DNA of 64,000 nucleotides from Bacteroidetes bacterium 43-93 (GCA_001897855.1 MKUO01000018.1:227463-291462), one strand, 5' to 3'. Shown: positions 43,287 through 52,740, counted from the first letter of the stretch. Notes: generated by a model from the letters alone, not told the origin. A program made the numbers and translations.

Positions 43287-44053
43287 AAACCTACCCCAAT
43301 AAGCAGGGACAGCGTACGATGCTTCCCATCAAATTTATCCTGCGCTACCGGGTACCCGGTATTGTAGTAGGTGACATCCACTCTGTTAGCTCCACTAGCC
43401 ATTATATACTGCTGACGATATTGCACACCGAGCTTTAGAGACTTAATGTTTTTGCTACCATGCCATACATCTGCAGCAAGTGTTACACTATTTAACAGTT
43501 CTCCAATAGGCAGGTGTCTCGCACTGTTACCGAATCCGCCTCTTGCAACTGTTTCGTAATAGCCGTGATAATTGAAAGGATATTCATTGATATTTCGGTA
43601 GACCTCTGTAGACCTCATAGGCATATGCAGGGTTTGTCCTACCCTTAGTTCAGGCCAGAACTTCTTCGTAACCTTGAAACGCCAGCCTAATTCTATATTC
43701 ACATCGCCATAAGGTATAGTGCTGCGTAGTTTGTAATCTTTGGGTTTATTAACAAAGCTAAAACCTGTTATGACAGGTGGTGCGGTAAATAAGTCTATAG
43801 TGTACCGCTCATACCCTACTTCCAATCCACCGGCAACTATTAGTCCAAATTTTGTATAAAGGGAATAACGCGCACCCAGCGCCTGTGTCCAGGTATTCTT
43901 TACTGTGGTAAATTTGTAAGGTGTAGCTGACGCATAAGTTGCGTCCTTTTTATTCATCAGTATCCCTTGCCTGGTATATACATCAAATTGTCCTTTTGCA
44001 ATGGTTATTGCCGGTGCAGCTATACATAGTGCCGCGATAATGACCTTCTTCAA
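43283..44053 (-). CDS. Predicted outer-membrane beta-barrel protein
   Basis: A 256-aa protein with a signal peptide (MKKVIIAALCIAAPAITIAK). The rest alternates short amphipathic strands with glycine- and tyrosine-rich turns (LGARYSLYTKFGLIVAGGLE, VNIELGWRFKV) and ends in LLIGVGF, a terminal aromatic as in outer-membrane barrels. Function unknown. Confidence 0.65.
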   Translation of the reverse strand: MKKVIIAALCIAAPAITIAKGQFDVYTRQGILMNKKDATYASATPYKFTTVKNTWTQALGARYSLYTKFGLIVAGGLEVGYERYTIDLFTAPPVITGFSFVNKPKDYKLRSTIPYGDVNIELGWRFKVTKKFWPELRVGQTLHMPMRSTEVYRNINEYPFNYHGYYETVARGGFGNSARHLPIGELLNSVTLAADVWHGSKNIKSLKLGVQYRQQYIMASGANRVDVTYYNTGYPVAQDKFDGKHRTLSLLIGVGF

Positions 44054-44272
44054 TCTATAGGTTTTTTAGTGGCGCGAAGATAAGGGTATATAGCAAACGA
44101 GCTTCTATTCCAACCTTTTTATTTTACACGCTTCCGTTTAATTTTCACACAAAGCAACTATATACAAACATTCCAATTTGCTAGTTCCCCACAAACACAT
44201 AGGCAAAGCACATACGGTAAGCCCAATTTCCCACTTAGCAATTTTGGGAAGCTGTTTTGTAAAACATAATCT

Positions 44273-44304
44273 TTTGGCAGCGGCTATAGCGCGTAGTAGC
44301 TTTG
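44273..44304 (+). promoter_or_regulatory. Promoter of the phage packaging module
   Basis: TTTG (44273-44276), a 20-bp spacer and a perfect TAGCTTTG (44297-44304), 22 bp before the ATG at 44327. This is the host housekeeping pattern, so the module could be expressed from the chromosome. Confidence 0.6.
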
Positions 44305-44326
44305 CTGTATAAACAACCTATCACAC

Positions 44327-44950
44327 ATGGCTATAGACATTAGTCCGCTGCTAACGGACCACAACGCCCGGCCATACCACTTGTCTGCCGTGGCAGACAT
44401 CTACTCCGGGCAATACGAAGACACTTATTATTCTGATGCGCTCAGCACTGCAAGAGAAACAGCTAAAACCACCATCCATACAGATGTGGATGCTGCTGCC
44501 GGCGATGTAAATATCGCAGCCGCTATCACTGCTATCAACAGCATTATTGATGCCGCACATGCAGCGGGCAGCTTTGATGAAACAGTAGGCAGCGATCTGA
44601 AGGCCGACATCGCAGCAGCTATCAGTGCAAACATCAGCTTTGACGCAACAGCGTTGAAAACCGCGACAGACTCAGCGGTGAATGAGATACCGGTAACGGT
44701 AAACAAATCAGATGTACTGAACCGGGTAAAGGTAGAACTGGATGATTATATATCTTCTGACACTACCAACTTCCCTTATGTGGATGTTTGGTGCCAGGGT
44801 GCGGGACGGTATGAAAAATACAGGGATGCGGGTGCAGACCCCGGCGATGCTTCCCTGAAGCATTGTGATGTATGCGATGGCTTTGGCCGTAAGCCTACAC
44901 AGGGAGAGATCATTGTCATTAAACCTGCCACCACTACCTATCCTCAGTAA
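44327..44950 (+). CDS. Phage-module protein with C-terminal CxxCxG motif
   Basis: A 207-aa protein at the head of the packaging module. Residues about 35-130 are alanine-rich and helical (TARETAKTTIHTDVDAAAGD). The C-terminal part has VWCQGAGRY and, 25 residues later, HCDVCDGFGRKP, which resembles DnaJ-type zinc motifs. No family is recognised. It is one base from the small terminase gene. A structural or packaging-accessory role is inferred from position only. Confidence 0.65.
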   Translation: MAIDISPLLTDHNARPYHLSAVADIYSGQYEDTYYSDALSTARETAKTTIHTDVDAAAGDVNIAAAITAINSIIDAAHAAGSFDETVGSDLKADIAAAISANISFDATALKTATDSAVNEIPVTVNKSDVLNRVKVELDDYISSDTTNFPYVDVWCQGAGRYEKYRDAGADPGDASLKHCDVCDGFGRKPTQGEIIVIKPATTTYPQ

Positions 44951-44951
44951 T

Positions 44952-45425
44952 ATGAAGCTCAATTACATCATTAAGGGTTCAGAACAAAAATACAATAAGA
45001 CATACGCAGAGCAGGCGCATAAGCTATGCCTGCTGGGTATGGATGATGCTGCACTCGCCGGTGTTTTCGATATTACCGAAGATGTATTGCAGCAGTGGAA
45101 ACAGGAACATAAGGAATTTGCAGCAGGTATACATAAAGGGCGGGCGCTCGCGGATGCAGAGGTAGCTATGGCACTCTACAAAAGAGCAGTGGGATATGAA
45201 GCGCCGGATGTGGATATACGATTGGTGGCCGGCGAAGTGATACAGACACCATGCATCAAATATTACCCGCCCGATACCTCTGCCATCAACCTGTGGCTTA
45301 AATACAGGCAACCCAATTACTGGGCCGATAAAAAACGCAGCACTACAAACACCTTCGAAGACCTTAGCAATGTTTCAGAAGCTGAGATAGATGCACGCAT
45401 TGCAGCACTAACCGGATCACTATGA
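44952..45425 (+). CDS. Phage terminase small subunit
   Basis: A 157-aa protein started at MKLNYIIKGSEQKYNKTYAE. The N-terminal helix-turn-helix (YAEQAHKLCLLGMDDAALAG, then FDITEDVLQQWKQEH) is the form seen in terminase small subunits that bind phage DNA ends. A helical middle (HKGRALADAEVAMALYKRAVG) and a C-terminal acidic tail follow. It overlaps the large subunit start by four bases. The open frame upstream to 44865 overlaps the previous gene and is rejected. Confidence 0.82.
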   Translation: MKLNYIIKGSEQKYNKTYAEQAHKLCLLGMDDAALAGVFDITEDVLQQWKQEHKEFAAGIHKGRALADAEVAMALYKRAVGYEAPDVDIRLVAGEVIQTPCIKYYPPDTSAINLWLKYRQPNYWADKKRSTTNTFEDLSNVSEAEIDARIAALTGSL

Positions 45426-46828
45426 AGCTTGAAGAAAAAAAAGGCCTGCTGCGCTTACTATTACAGAAGCGTTGTACGGCGGCACGCAACCACCTGGCGG
45501 CATTTACACAGTTTACCATGCCTGCATTCTCACCCACCTGGTTTCACCGGTCGTACTACGAGGTATTGAACCGCTTTGCACAGGGGCAGATACGCAAGCT
45601 GATGATCTTTGTACCGCCGCAGCATGGAAAGTCGGAAGGGGCTACGCGCAGGCTGCCTGCTTACCTGCTCGGCATCAACCCGGATCATAAGATAGCCATC
45701 GTTAGCTACTCTGCTGCCAAAGCGCGTAAGTTCAATCGCGAGATACAGCATATACTGGATGATGCACCATACGGACAGCTGTTCCCGAATGTAAAACTCT
45801 CTAACGGTGCCGATGGTTATGCCCGCACTATGGACGAGATAGAAGCAGTGGGCTATAACGGTGGCATCAAAACGGTAGGTGTTGGTGGCGCACTTACGGG
45901 CGAACCTGTAGACATCCTCATCATGGACGATCTGTACAAAGATGCCAAAACGGCCTGGAGCGAGCTGATGCGTGATAGTATAGAACATTGGTACAATGCT
46001 GTTGCAGAAACACGCCTGCACAACAATAGCCGTCAACTCATCGTCTTCACACGCTGGCACGAGAAAGACCTTGCAGGGTATCTTTTGCAAAAAGAGTCCG
46101 ACTGGGAAGTATTTACCTACCCGGCTATAAAAGTGGGCAAGCCCAATGCTTATGACCCTCGGGATGAAGGAGAGGCCCTTTGGCCCGAACGGCACAGCGC
46201 TGCTAAGATGGAGGCTATACGCCAGCGCGATCCCTGGGTGTTTGGCAACCTCTACCAGCAGGACCCTAAAGTAAAAGAAGGCTTGCTGTATAAAACCTTT
46301 AAGACCTACAAGCTGTTACCTGCCGATGCAGTAACCATCAAAGCGGTAGTAGACACCGCTGATACCGGCAGCGATTACCTGTGCAGTATTGTATATGCTA
46401 CATCTCCGCAAGGGTATTATATACTCGATGTCCTATACACGCAGGAGGGCATGGATACTACCGAGCAGCAAGTGGCAGCACAGCTCTGCAAATACCAGGT
46501 GCAGCAGGCACGTATAGAAAGCAACAACGGTGGCCGTGGCTTTGCCCGCAATGCAGAACGCATCTGCCGCACGATGGGCAATACGCGCACTATGTTCCAA
46601 TGGTATCACCAGAGAGATAATAAAGAGGTACGCATCTTCACCCGTGCTGCCGAGGTACAGAACATGATCTATTACCCCGATGGCTGGAATGCATTATACC
46701 CACAGTTCTACGGCGCTGTAAAAGGCTATATGGCGCAAGGCCGCAACAGGCACGATGATGCTGCAGATGCACTCACCATGATACTCGAAGCAGAAACCAA
46801 AAAAACTTATAACATTCATTACACCTAA
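45422..46828 (+). CDS. Phage terminase large subunit
   Basis: A 468-aa ATPase-nuclease that drives DNA into the capsid. The Walker A-like motif is VPPQHGKSEGATR (about residues 64-76), Walker B is DILIMDD (164-170), and VFTRWHEKDLAGYL follows. The RNase H-like nuclease begins with VVDTADTGSDYLCSIVY (about 305-320) and ends with HDDAADALTMILEAE, giving the acidic metal residues. It is intact in length, with no frameshift. Confidence 0.93.
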   Translation: MKLEEKKGLLRLLLQKRCTAARNHLAAFTQFTMPAFSPTWFHRSYYEVLNRFAQGQIRKLMIFVPPQHGKSEGATRRLPAYLLGINPDHKIAIVSYSAAKARKFNREIQHILDDAPYGQLFPNVKLSNGADGYARTMDEIEAVGYNGGIKTVGVGGALTGEPVDILIMDDLYKDAKTAWSELMRDSIEHWYNAVAETRLHNNSRQLIVFTRWHEKDLAGYLLQKESDWEVFTYPAIKVGKPNAYDPRDEGEALWPERHSAAKMEAIRQRDPWVFGNLYQQDPKVKEGLLYKTFKTYKLLPADAVTIKAVVDTADTGSDYLCSIVYATSPQGYYILDVLYTQEGMDTTEQQVAAQLCKYQVQQARIESNNGGRGFARNAERICRTMGNTRTMFQWYHQRDNKEVRIFTRAAEVQNMIYYPDGWNALYPQFYGAVKGYMAQGRNRHDDAADALTMILEAETKKTYNIHYT

Positions 46829-46833
46829 ACATT

Positions 46834-48486
46834 ATGATACTATCACAGCAAGACATAGAGCACATCTTAAAGAACAGGCCCAACAAACCATTGGTAGACG
46901 CCGCACAGGCATACAGCCGTAAGCTTACCATGCACATCACGGGTACGGGGCTCGATGCCTACATTCAGAAGCTCGACTATTTTGAAAAGAAGGAGCTATA
47001 CGATATACGCCTCCGCTACACACGTAGCAATAAAGATTTCTTCAGCCGCCTGCACCGCCCTATAGACAAAGTGTTTACCGCCAATGGTGGCAGCAGCTAT
47101 TACAATATGCCCGATGGCGCGCGCCGTGCCTTCCTGCAAATGCTCAGCGATGTAGAATGGGGGCATAGCCTGCGCAGCTGGGTAAAGACCTTCTGGCAGC
47201 CTGCCCTGCATTACGATCCTATGGGCCTTATTATGATGGAGGTAGATGATAAGGGAGATACTTACCCCACCTACAAAAGCAGCAACACTATCTACGATTA
47301 CCAGCTTACAGGACGCCGGCCCGAGTACGTGATCTTCTGCACCGATATTAAGCCCGATGATGCAAGCATTGCAGATAGCAGGCCACGGAAAATATACAGG
47401 GTGGTTGATGATGCTATGGACTACCTGGTAGAGTGGAATGGCAACGCAGCGACAATTATAGAAGAGCATAGTTTTGCCAATCATTACGGCAAGCTGGCTG
47501 CATGGGTATTGTCAGACAGGTATGATCCGCAACGGGGCTATTATATTTCTCCTGATGATGCCGTGATAGAGCTGGCAGATCAGTACCTGCGCGAAGGCGG
47601 CATTCTTAATGTGTTCAAGAATCATTTTGGTTTCCCACAGCGCTGGCGCTATATGGGCGATTGCGATAAATGCAAGGGCACCACGCAGATAAACGGCGAG
47701 CAATGCGATGCCTGCAACGGCAGCGGTAAAAAACATAAGTACGATGTATCTCAGGATATTAACCTGCCCATACCATCTAAGGAAGATCCTTTACTGGTGC
47801 CACCTGCGGGCAATATAGAAACATCCGTCACCTCCTGGGATAAGATGGATAGCTCGCTCGATGCACTCTTTAATATGGCCTACTACACCAAATGGGGTGT
47901 GGAGTATGCGATACAAACTACTGGGCCGGACGTTAAGACAGCTACACAATCGCTGATGGATGAGCAACCTAAGATAGAGGCGCTCTATGCATACAGTGCT
48001 GCAGCAGAGCAAACGGAGAAGATGATCGCAGACCACATGGGTAGCTTTTACTTCGGTAGCAGCTATGGCGGTGCAGATATCAATTACGGCAAACGCTTTA
48101 TGCTCGAAAGCCCGGATAAGATCATGGATGCACTGGTAGCATTGGTACGTGATGAAGCTCCCTACGAGATCGTCCGCGAAAAGATGGAAGCCTACTATCA
48201 TACCCTGTACCAGGGCGATAGTGTAAAACTAAACACTGCCCTGAAGCTGATAGATGTAGAGCCGCTTCCTTTCTGCCCGCTCAGCCGAGCGAAGGGTCTG
48301 CTAAGCCCTATGGACTATGCACGCAAGCTATATTATAACGACTGGCGCGGCCTCAAAGCCACCCGCGATATGCTGATGAAGAGCACCGTAGAAGCCCTGC
48401 GTGCATCCCTCACTGTCTATACATTGCAGCGCATCAGCGACCCCACCACCCAAACCACCTTGCAACCAACAACCACAATAATATGA
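46834..48486 (+). CDS. Phage portal-like protein with inserted CxxCxG zinc motif
   Basis: A 550-aa protein directly after the large terminase, the portal position. The helical C-terminal region (VEYAIQTTGPDVKTATQSLM, later DALVALVRDEAPYEIVREKM) fits a portal. The assignment rests mainly on position and size. Four cysteines, C277, C280, C291 and C294, form CDKCKG and CDACNGSG, a DnaJ-like zinc pair unusual in a portal. The frame is intact and overlaps the next gene by four bases. Confidence 0.7.
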   Translation: MILSQQDIEHILKNRPNKPLVDAAQAYSRKLTMHITGTGLDAYIQKLDYFEKKELYDIRLRYTRSNKDFFSRLHRPIDKVFTANGGSSYYNMPDGARRAFLQMLSDVEWGHSLRSWVKTFWQPALHYDPMGLIMMEVDDKGDTYPTYKSSNTIYDYQLTGRRPEYVIFCTDIKPDDASIADSRPRKIYRVVDDAMDYLVEWNGNAATIIEEHSFANHYGKLAAWVLSDRYDPQRGYYISPDDAVIELADQYLREGGILNVFKNHFGFPQRWRYMGDCDKCKGTTQINGEQCDACNGSGKKHKYDVSQDINLPIPSKEDPLLVPPAGNIETSVTSWDKMDSSLDALFNMAYYTKWGVEYAIQTTGPDVKTATQSLMDEQPKIEALYAYSAAAEQTEKMIADHMGSFYFGSSYGGADINYGKRFMLESPDKIMDALVALVRDEAPYEIVREKMEAYYHTLYQGDSVKLNTALKLIDVEPLPFCPLSRAKGLLSPMDYARKLYYNDWRGLKATRDMLMKSTVEALRASLTVYTLQRISDPTTQTTLQPTTTII

Positions 48487-48683
48487 CAAAACGTAAAGAA
48501 ACCACACCCGCACTAAAGCAGTACGAATACTGGAAGGTACGCCCGGAATATGAGGGCAACGACATTACCGAATGGCGCAGGATAGAAGAACTGATAGCAA
48601 TAGTAAGCCTGGAACCACGCCATGCCGATGCACTCAACGAACACGCACACAACACAGGCTTTCGCTATTTCCCTATATCGTAA
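48483..48683 (+). CDS. Small phage-module protein
   Basis: A 66-aa basic protein starting MTKRKETTPALKQYEYWKVR. The ATGA overlap with the portal-like gene shows translational coupling. No family recognised. Confidence 0.6.
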   Translation: MTKRKETTPALKQYEYWKVRPEYEGNDITEWRRIEELIAIVSLEPRHADALNEHAHNTGFRYFPIS

Positions 48684-48707
48684 ACACATTTAAAACCACT
48701 TTACACC

Positions 48708-49517
48708 ATGCTTAGCAAACAAGCACAGCTACAACTATTACAGCTTATAGGCCTGCCCGCAGACGAGATAGAACAACTGCTGGCGGAAGAAGAACCGCAG
48801 GACATCTCCCTGCCCGATGGCATCCGCATATATGATGCAGAAGGTTATGCCGCCCTGGAGGCACAGCTCAAAGCCAATGGCAAAACAGGCTATATCAATG
48901 CCGGTAAGGAAATAGCTATTAAGAACCTGAAGGAGAAACTAGGTATAGAATACGATGGCAAGGATGCAGACATCTTCCTGCAAAAAGCAAAGGAAAAGAT
49001 ATTGGCAGATGCCGGTGATGCAGAGCAGGTAGCAACGCTCCGCCGGCAGTTGCAGGATTATGAAGCGCAACTGCAAACACTCGGCACAGAGAAACAAGCC
49101 CTTGCCCGCGACACCGAATGGCTGAAGAAATTCCCTGCAGGGCGCAGCACAGGTATGAGCGATGAGGACAGGCTACTGCTGTTAAAAACACGCATCACGC
49201 AGCAGCAGGACGAGGAAGGCAACACCACCTACCTGTACAAAGGCAAGCCCCTGGCAGATGAAGAAGGCAGCTATGATATAGCCCGCACACTGGAGCATGT
49301 ATTTACCGAAGAGCGCTGGCTGGGCGATAGCTACCCCATGCAGCACCGCCCGGGGCGTGGTGCCCACAGCACCCATGGCAGCGGCTACCGCCCCATGACC
49401 TTAACAGAAGCCGAAACCCAGTGGGAACGTACCGGCCGCAAAGCAGAGGGCTACGAGTTCCAGGCACATGTAGTGGGCCTCAAAAAAGAGAATCCTGATT
49501 TTGATTTAAATAAGTAA
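48708..49517 (+). CDS. Phage scaffold-like protein
   Basis: A 269-aa acidic, helical protein. A coiled coil at about residues 100-140 (ADAGDAEQVATLRRQLQDYE) and a position between portal and where the capsid gene should be suggest a scaffolding protein. The N-terminus has LGLPADEIEQLLAEEE-like helices. No capsid gene follows; a terminator and then an unrelated AT-rich gene come next. Confidence 0.6.
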   Translation: MLSKQAQLQLLQLIGLPADEIEQLLAEEEPQDISLPDGIRIYDAEGYAALEAQLKANGKTGYINAGKEIAIKNLKEKLGIEYDGKDADIFLQKAKEKILADAGDAEQVATLRRQLQDYEAQLQTLGTEKQALARDTEWLKKFPAGRSTGMSDEDRLLLLKTRITQQQDEEGNTTYLYKGKPLADEEGSYDIARTLEHVFTEERWLGDSYPMQHRPGRGAHSTHGSGYRPMTLTEAETQWERTGRKAEGYEFQAHVVGLKKENPDFDLNK

Positions 49518-49570
49518 CGGCCTGCCCCTTTCCAGGGGCTCAGGGAATCTTTCATAAGTTGATAGGAATT

Positions 49571-49598
49571 AAAGCCTACCCGCAAGGGTGGGCTTTTT
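49571..49598 (+). terminator. Terminator of the packaging module
   Basis: A 10-bp stem aagcctaccc/gggtgggctt with GCAA loop and T tract, 54 bp after the scaffold-like gene. Confidence 0.75.
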
Positions 49599-49674
49599 GG
49601 GTATGATTGACAATGGTGTTTTTCACGGTGGCTGAATGAGTCCGAATTAGTAGGTTTGAGTAAACCTAATACCT

Positions 49675-51453
49675 GTGCGACATAATTTATCGTCTATTCG
49701 AATAGTCAATTTTAAGTCTTTAATCGATTGTAACTTCAAATTATCTGATTATACACCCTTAGTAGGTTACAACAATGCGGGGAAATCAAATATTATTCAT
49801 GCTATAAAATGGCTGTTCCAGAAATCCTCTTTGTCTACCGAGGATTTCAAAGACCCAACAAAACCTGTTGAAGTAATTGGTGTTATTGAAGGGATAACAA
49901 AAGAAATACTTGAACAACTTGACATAAAACACAAAAAGGCCATTGAAAAATTTATTAATAATGGTTGTATAACAATCAAGCGGGTTCAAGAAATACCGGC
50001 AGCTAAATCCCCAGATATAAAATTACAAGTACGAAAGATAGAATTTACCCCGGAAGAGGATGAATGGGCAGTTAACCCAACAGGAATTGATAATGCAATT
50101 AGTTCATTGTTTCCTGAACCAATACATGTAGGTGCAATGGAAAATGCCGAAGAAGATGTTTCTAAATCAAAAACTGGAACAACTATTGGGAAACTTCTTT
50201 CGCGCATTGTCGAACCTATCGAAAAAAAATATGGTGCTGATCTCAAAAAGCAATTGTCTAGTATTGGTTCTTTATTGGACGCAGATAGTGATTCGCGCGC
50301 ACCTGAATTGAACGAATTCGACAGCGGGATGAATGATAAAATTGATATTTTTTTTCAGGGCGTTAAAGTTAAAGTTCATGTACCAACTCCCGAGTTAAAA
50401 GAAGTATTTGGTAAAGGGACTTTAAAGGTTTTCGAATCTGATAGGATTGGCGGAAAAGATGTATCATCGTTAGGACATGGAGCTCAACGATCAATTCAGA
50501 TGGCATTGATTCAACATCTATCTGAACTACAGAAATTTTCGGATAATGATCCATCCAGGACCTTATTGCTTATCGACGAACCTGAACTTTACCTTCATCC
50601 ACAAGCTATTGAGGTTATCAGACATGCCTTGAAAACCTTGTCAAAAAATAATTATCAAATCATCTTCTCAACACACTCTGCATTATTAATAACAGAAAAA
50701 GACATGCCAAGCACTATTTTGGTAAGAAAGTCAACATCAGATGGAACGCACAAAAAACCAACATTACATGAGGCTGTAATTCAAACTTTATCTGACAGAC
50801 CGAGCCAAACCAAACTTCTGTTCTCTTTAGGTAATTCGTCTAAACTATTATTTTCTGAAACAGTAATACTAGCCGAGGGAAAGACCGAAAATCGATTGTT
50901 GCCGATTATTTTTGAATCAATAAAAGGAATTTCATTAGGAAAGGCCAAGGTAGCACTTATTGAGCAAGGCGGAAGTGGAGACACTAAAAAATCTATGGAG
51001 ATATTAAAAGTAATGGGGTTACCAAATAAAGCAATCGTGGATTTAGATTATGCATTCAAATCTGCCATTGACAATAAGACATTAAGTCCCGATGATGAAG
51101 ATTGTATAAAATGTAAGCAGATCTTGTCAGACCTTGCTGATGGCTACAATATAATATTGGATAACTCCGGCTGGCCGACAAAAAAAGATGGAAGTTTGAC
51201 AGCCGCTGAAGCATTTGCCATTTTGGCAAAAGATCAGAGAGCTAAAGATAGTATTGACTCTTTGCATAAAAAGCTAAAAGAACACAACATTTGGTTATGG
51301 AAATATGGAACGATTGAACATCATCTTGGGCTTACACAAAAGAATGAACTCGCTTGGGCCGAATTTGCTAACAAAATAGAAATAACTAGTCCGGAGGAAC
51401 TTATTCTTGATTACGATGGTGTTAAAGAATGTATGGAATGGCTCATGAATTAA
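49675..51453 (+). CDS. OLD-family ATP-dependent endonuclease
   Basis: A 592-aa protein starting with GTG. The N-terminal ABC/SMC-like ATPase has Walker A GYNNAGKS (31-38), a signature-like SLGHGAQRS (265-273), Walker B LLLIDEPELYLHP (297-309) and FSTHSALL (331-338). The C-terminal TOPRIM nuclease has the glutamate in VILAEGKTE (E401) and the aspartates in IVDLDYA (D456, D458). This order defines OLD nucleases, several of which act in phage defence. No GajB-type helicase follows, so Gabija is not supported. It is markedly AT-richer than its neighbours, a sign of transfer. Confidence 0.9.
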   Translation: MRHNLSSIRIVNFKSLIDCNFKLSDYTPLVGYNNAGKSNIIHAIKWLFQKSSLSTEDFKDPTKPVEVIGVIEGITKEILEQLDIKHKKAIEKFINNGCITIKRVQEIPAAKSPDIKLQVRKIEFTPEEDEWAVNPTGIDNAISSLFPEPIHVGAMENAEEDVSKSKTGTTIGKLLSRIVEPIEKKYGADLKKQLSSIGSLLDADSDSRAPELNEFDSGMNDKIDIFFQGVKVKVHVPTPELKEVFGKGTLKVFESDRIGGKDVSSLGHGAQRSIQMALIQHLSELQKFSDNDPSRTLLLIDEPELYLHPQAIEVIRHALKTLSKNNYQIIFSTHSALLITEKDMPSTILVRKSTSDGTHKKPTLHEAVIQTLSDRPSQTKLLFSLGNSSKLLFSETVILAEGKTENRLLPIIFESIKGISLGKAKVALIEQGGSGDTKKSMEILKVMGLPNKAIVDLDYAFKSAIDNKTLSPDDEDCIKCKQILSDLADGYNIILDNSGWPTKKDGSLTAAEAFAILAKDQRAKDSIDSLHKKLKEHNIWLWKYGTIEHHLGLTQKNELAWAEFANKIEITSPEELILDYDGVKECMEWLMN

Positions 51454-51751
51454 ATTTCTTTTTTTCCTCAGTTGGCGCAAGCATACCGCCCCACTTTGTG
51501 AGCAGCGTGCTTGTGCTTCATAATATATAGTCGCAGTTTTTAGCATCCACTGTCACACTCCCGTCATCTGCATTATTATTCAGAGAGTTATGAACATTTT
51601 AACAATAAACCTATTATCTTTAGAGAAAGCTGCACAGCGCAGCTAAGTTCATATCAAGACAGATCTTCCGTTTTTTCGGCCCAGCTACTGTGTCCTAATC
51701 TCTCAATTTCCCTCTTGGTTTTTTTAACCTTCAAAACACACAGGTAGTCTT

Positions 51752-52519
51752 ATGCCCGTAATTATTGTTTTCATTGCCATGTGGTATCTGTCGCTCTTTG
51801 CGCAAACATTTTTTCACCACAGGTATGCCTCTCATGGCGCCTTTACCATGAGCAAACGCTGGGAGCGTTTCTTTTACATCTTCACCTTCGTCTCGCAGGG
51901 CGCGCACTATATGAGCCCCCGCTCTTATGCCATCATGCACCGTATGCACCATGCTTATACAGATACTGCCAAAGACCCGCACTCACCTGCTTTTTCTTCC
52001 AACCTCATCAGCATGATGCTGCGTACCCGCCGTTATTATAATGATATCCTCAAGGGCCGTATGCCTGTAGAGGAGCGTTTCCTGAAAAACCTGCCCGAAT
52101 GGAAGAGCTTCGACAAATGGGCCAATTCCACAACCTCGCGTTTATTGTGGGCTGCCGTGTACCTGGCATTCTTCATCATGTACGCTACCAATCCGTGGAT
52201 CTACTTACTGTTGCCTATTATGCTGGGCATGGGTGCTTTTCATGGTGCACTCATCAACTGGTTTGCACACAAATATGGTTATATCAATTTCAGGCTCCGC
52301 AACACATCACGAAACCTGCTGTTCATAGATGTGCTCATGCTCGGCGAGTCTTATCATAACAATCACCACAAGCGCCCCTCAGCCATCAACTTTGGTAAGC
52401 GCTGGCACGAGATAGACCCGGTGTACCCCGTCATACGCATGCTGGCCTGGATGCGCATCATCAAAGTTGCAAAGCTGAAACCTCTGCCCGTAGAGGCCAC
52501 CACAACAACAGACCATTAA
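51752..52519 (+). CDS. Acyl-CoA (fatty acid) desaturase
   Basis: A 255-aa di-iron membrane desaturase. The three histidine boxes are HHRYASH (22-28), HRMHHAYTD (63-71) and HNNHHKRP near residue 200. Membrane helices lie between them (about 1-20, 40-55, 120-160). Predicted role: introduces a double bond into saturated acyl chains, adjusting membrane fluidity. The upstream 130 bp could be a leader, with TATCTTTA at 51615-51622 as a weak -7. Confidence 0.9.
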   Translation: MPVIIVFIAMWYLSLFAQTFFHHRYASHGAFTMSKRWERFFYIFTFVSQGAHYMSPRSYAIMHRMHHAYTDTAKDPHSPAFSSNLISMMLRTRRYYNDILKGRMPVEERFLKNLPEWKSFDKWANSTTSRLLWAAVYLAFFIMYATNPWIYLLLPIMLGMGAFHGALINWFAHKYGYINFRLRNTSRNLLFIDVLMLGESYHNNHHKRPSAINFGKRWHEIDPVYPVIRMLAWMRIIKVAKLKPLPVEATTTTDH

Positions 52520-52540
52520 AAATAACCGATCATAAACACA

Positions 52541-52579
52541 AGGCGATCTCATCTGCAAAGAAGAGGTCGCTTTTTTTAT
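52541..52579 (+). terminator. Terminator of the desaturase gene
   Basis: gcgatctc pairs with gaggtcgc (one G-T pair), followed by a seven-T run. Confidence 0.7.
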
Positions 52580-52597
52580 TTATCGATCTATATCACC

Positions 52598-52710
52598 TAT
52601 TAACCTATCGCCCTATTACCCTATTAACCTATTACCCTATTAACCTATCACCCCATTAACCTATTAACCTATCACCCCATTACCCTCTCACCCTATTAAC
52701 TTATCACCCC
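52598..52710. repeat. 8-bp-phased tandem repeat tract
   Basis: About thirteen near-consecutive octamers of the type ctattaac, ctattacc, ctatcacc, ccattaac. It is the longest member of the repeat family found in four intergenic regions of the window. No coding frame. Confidence 0.8.
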
Positions 52711-52740
52711 CACAAAAATACCGCTCTTAAAAAAGAGCGG
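52711..52740 (-). terminator. Minus-strand terminator without upstream gene
   Basis: ccgctctt-aaaa-aagagcgg (52721-52740), followed on the minus strand by TATTTTTGTG. The plus strand has no T tract after it. Confidence 0.65.

Noticed and set aside
44865-44951. Upstream start for the small terminase
   Set aside because: It would overlap the preceding gene by 86 bp. The ATG at 44952 gives a normal length and spacing.
49675-51453. Gabija defence system
   Set aside because: Only the GajA-like OLD nuclease type is present. No UvrD-like GajB helicase follows; the next gene is a desaturase.
44054-51751. Attachment-site repeats around the phage remnant and OLD gene
   Set aside because: I compared both flanks by eye and found no direct repeat of useful length and no tRNA gene.
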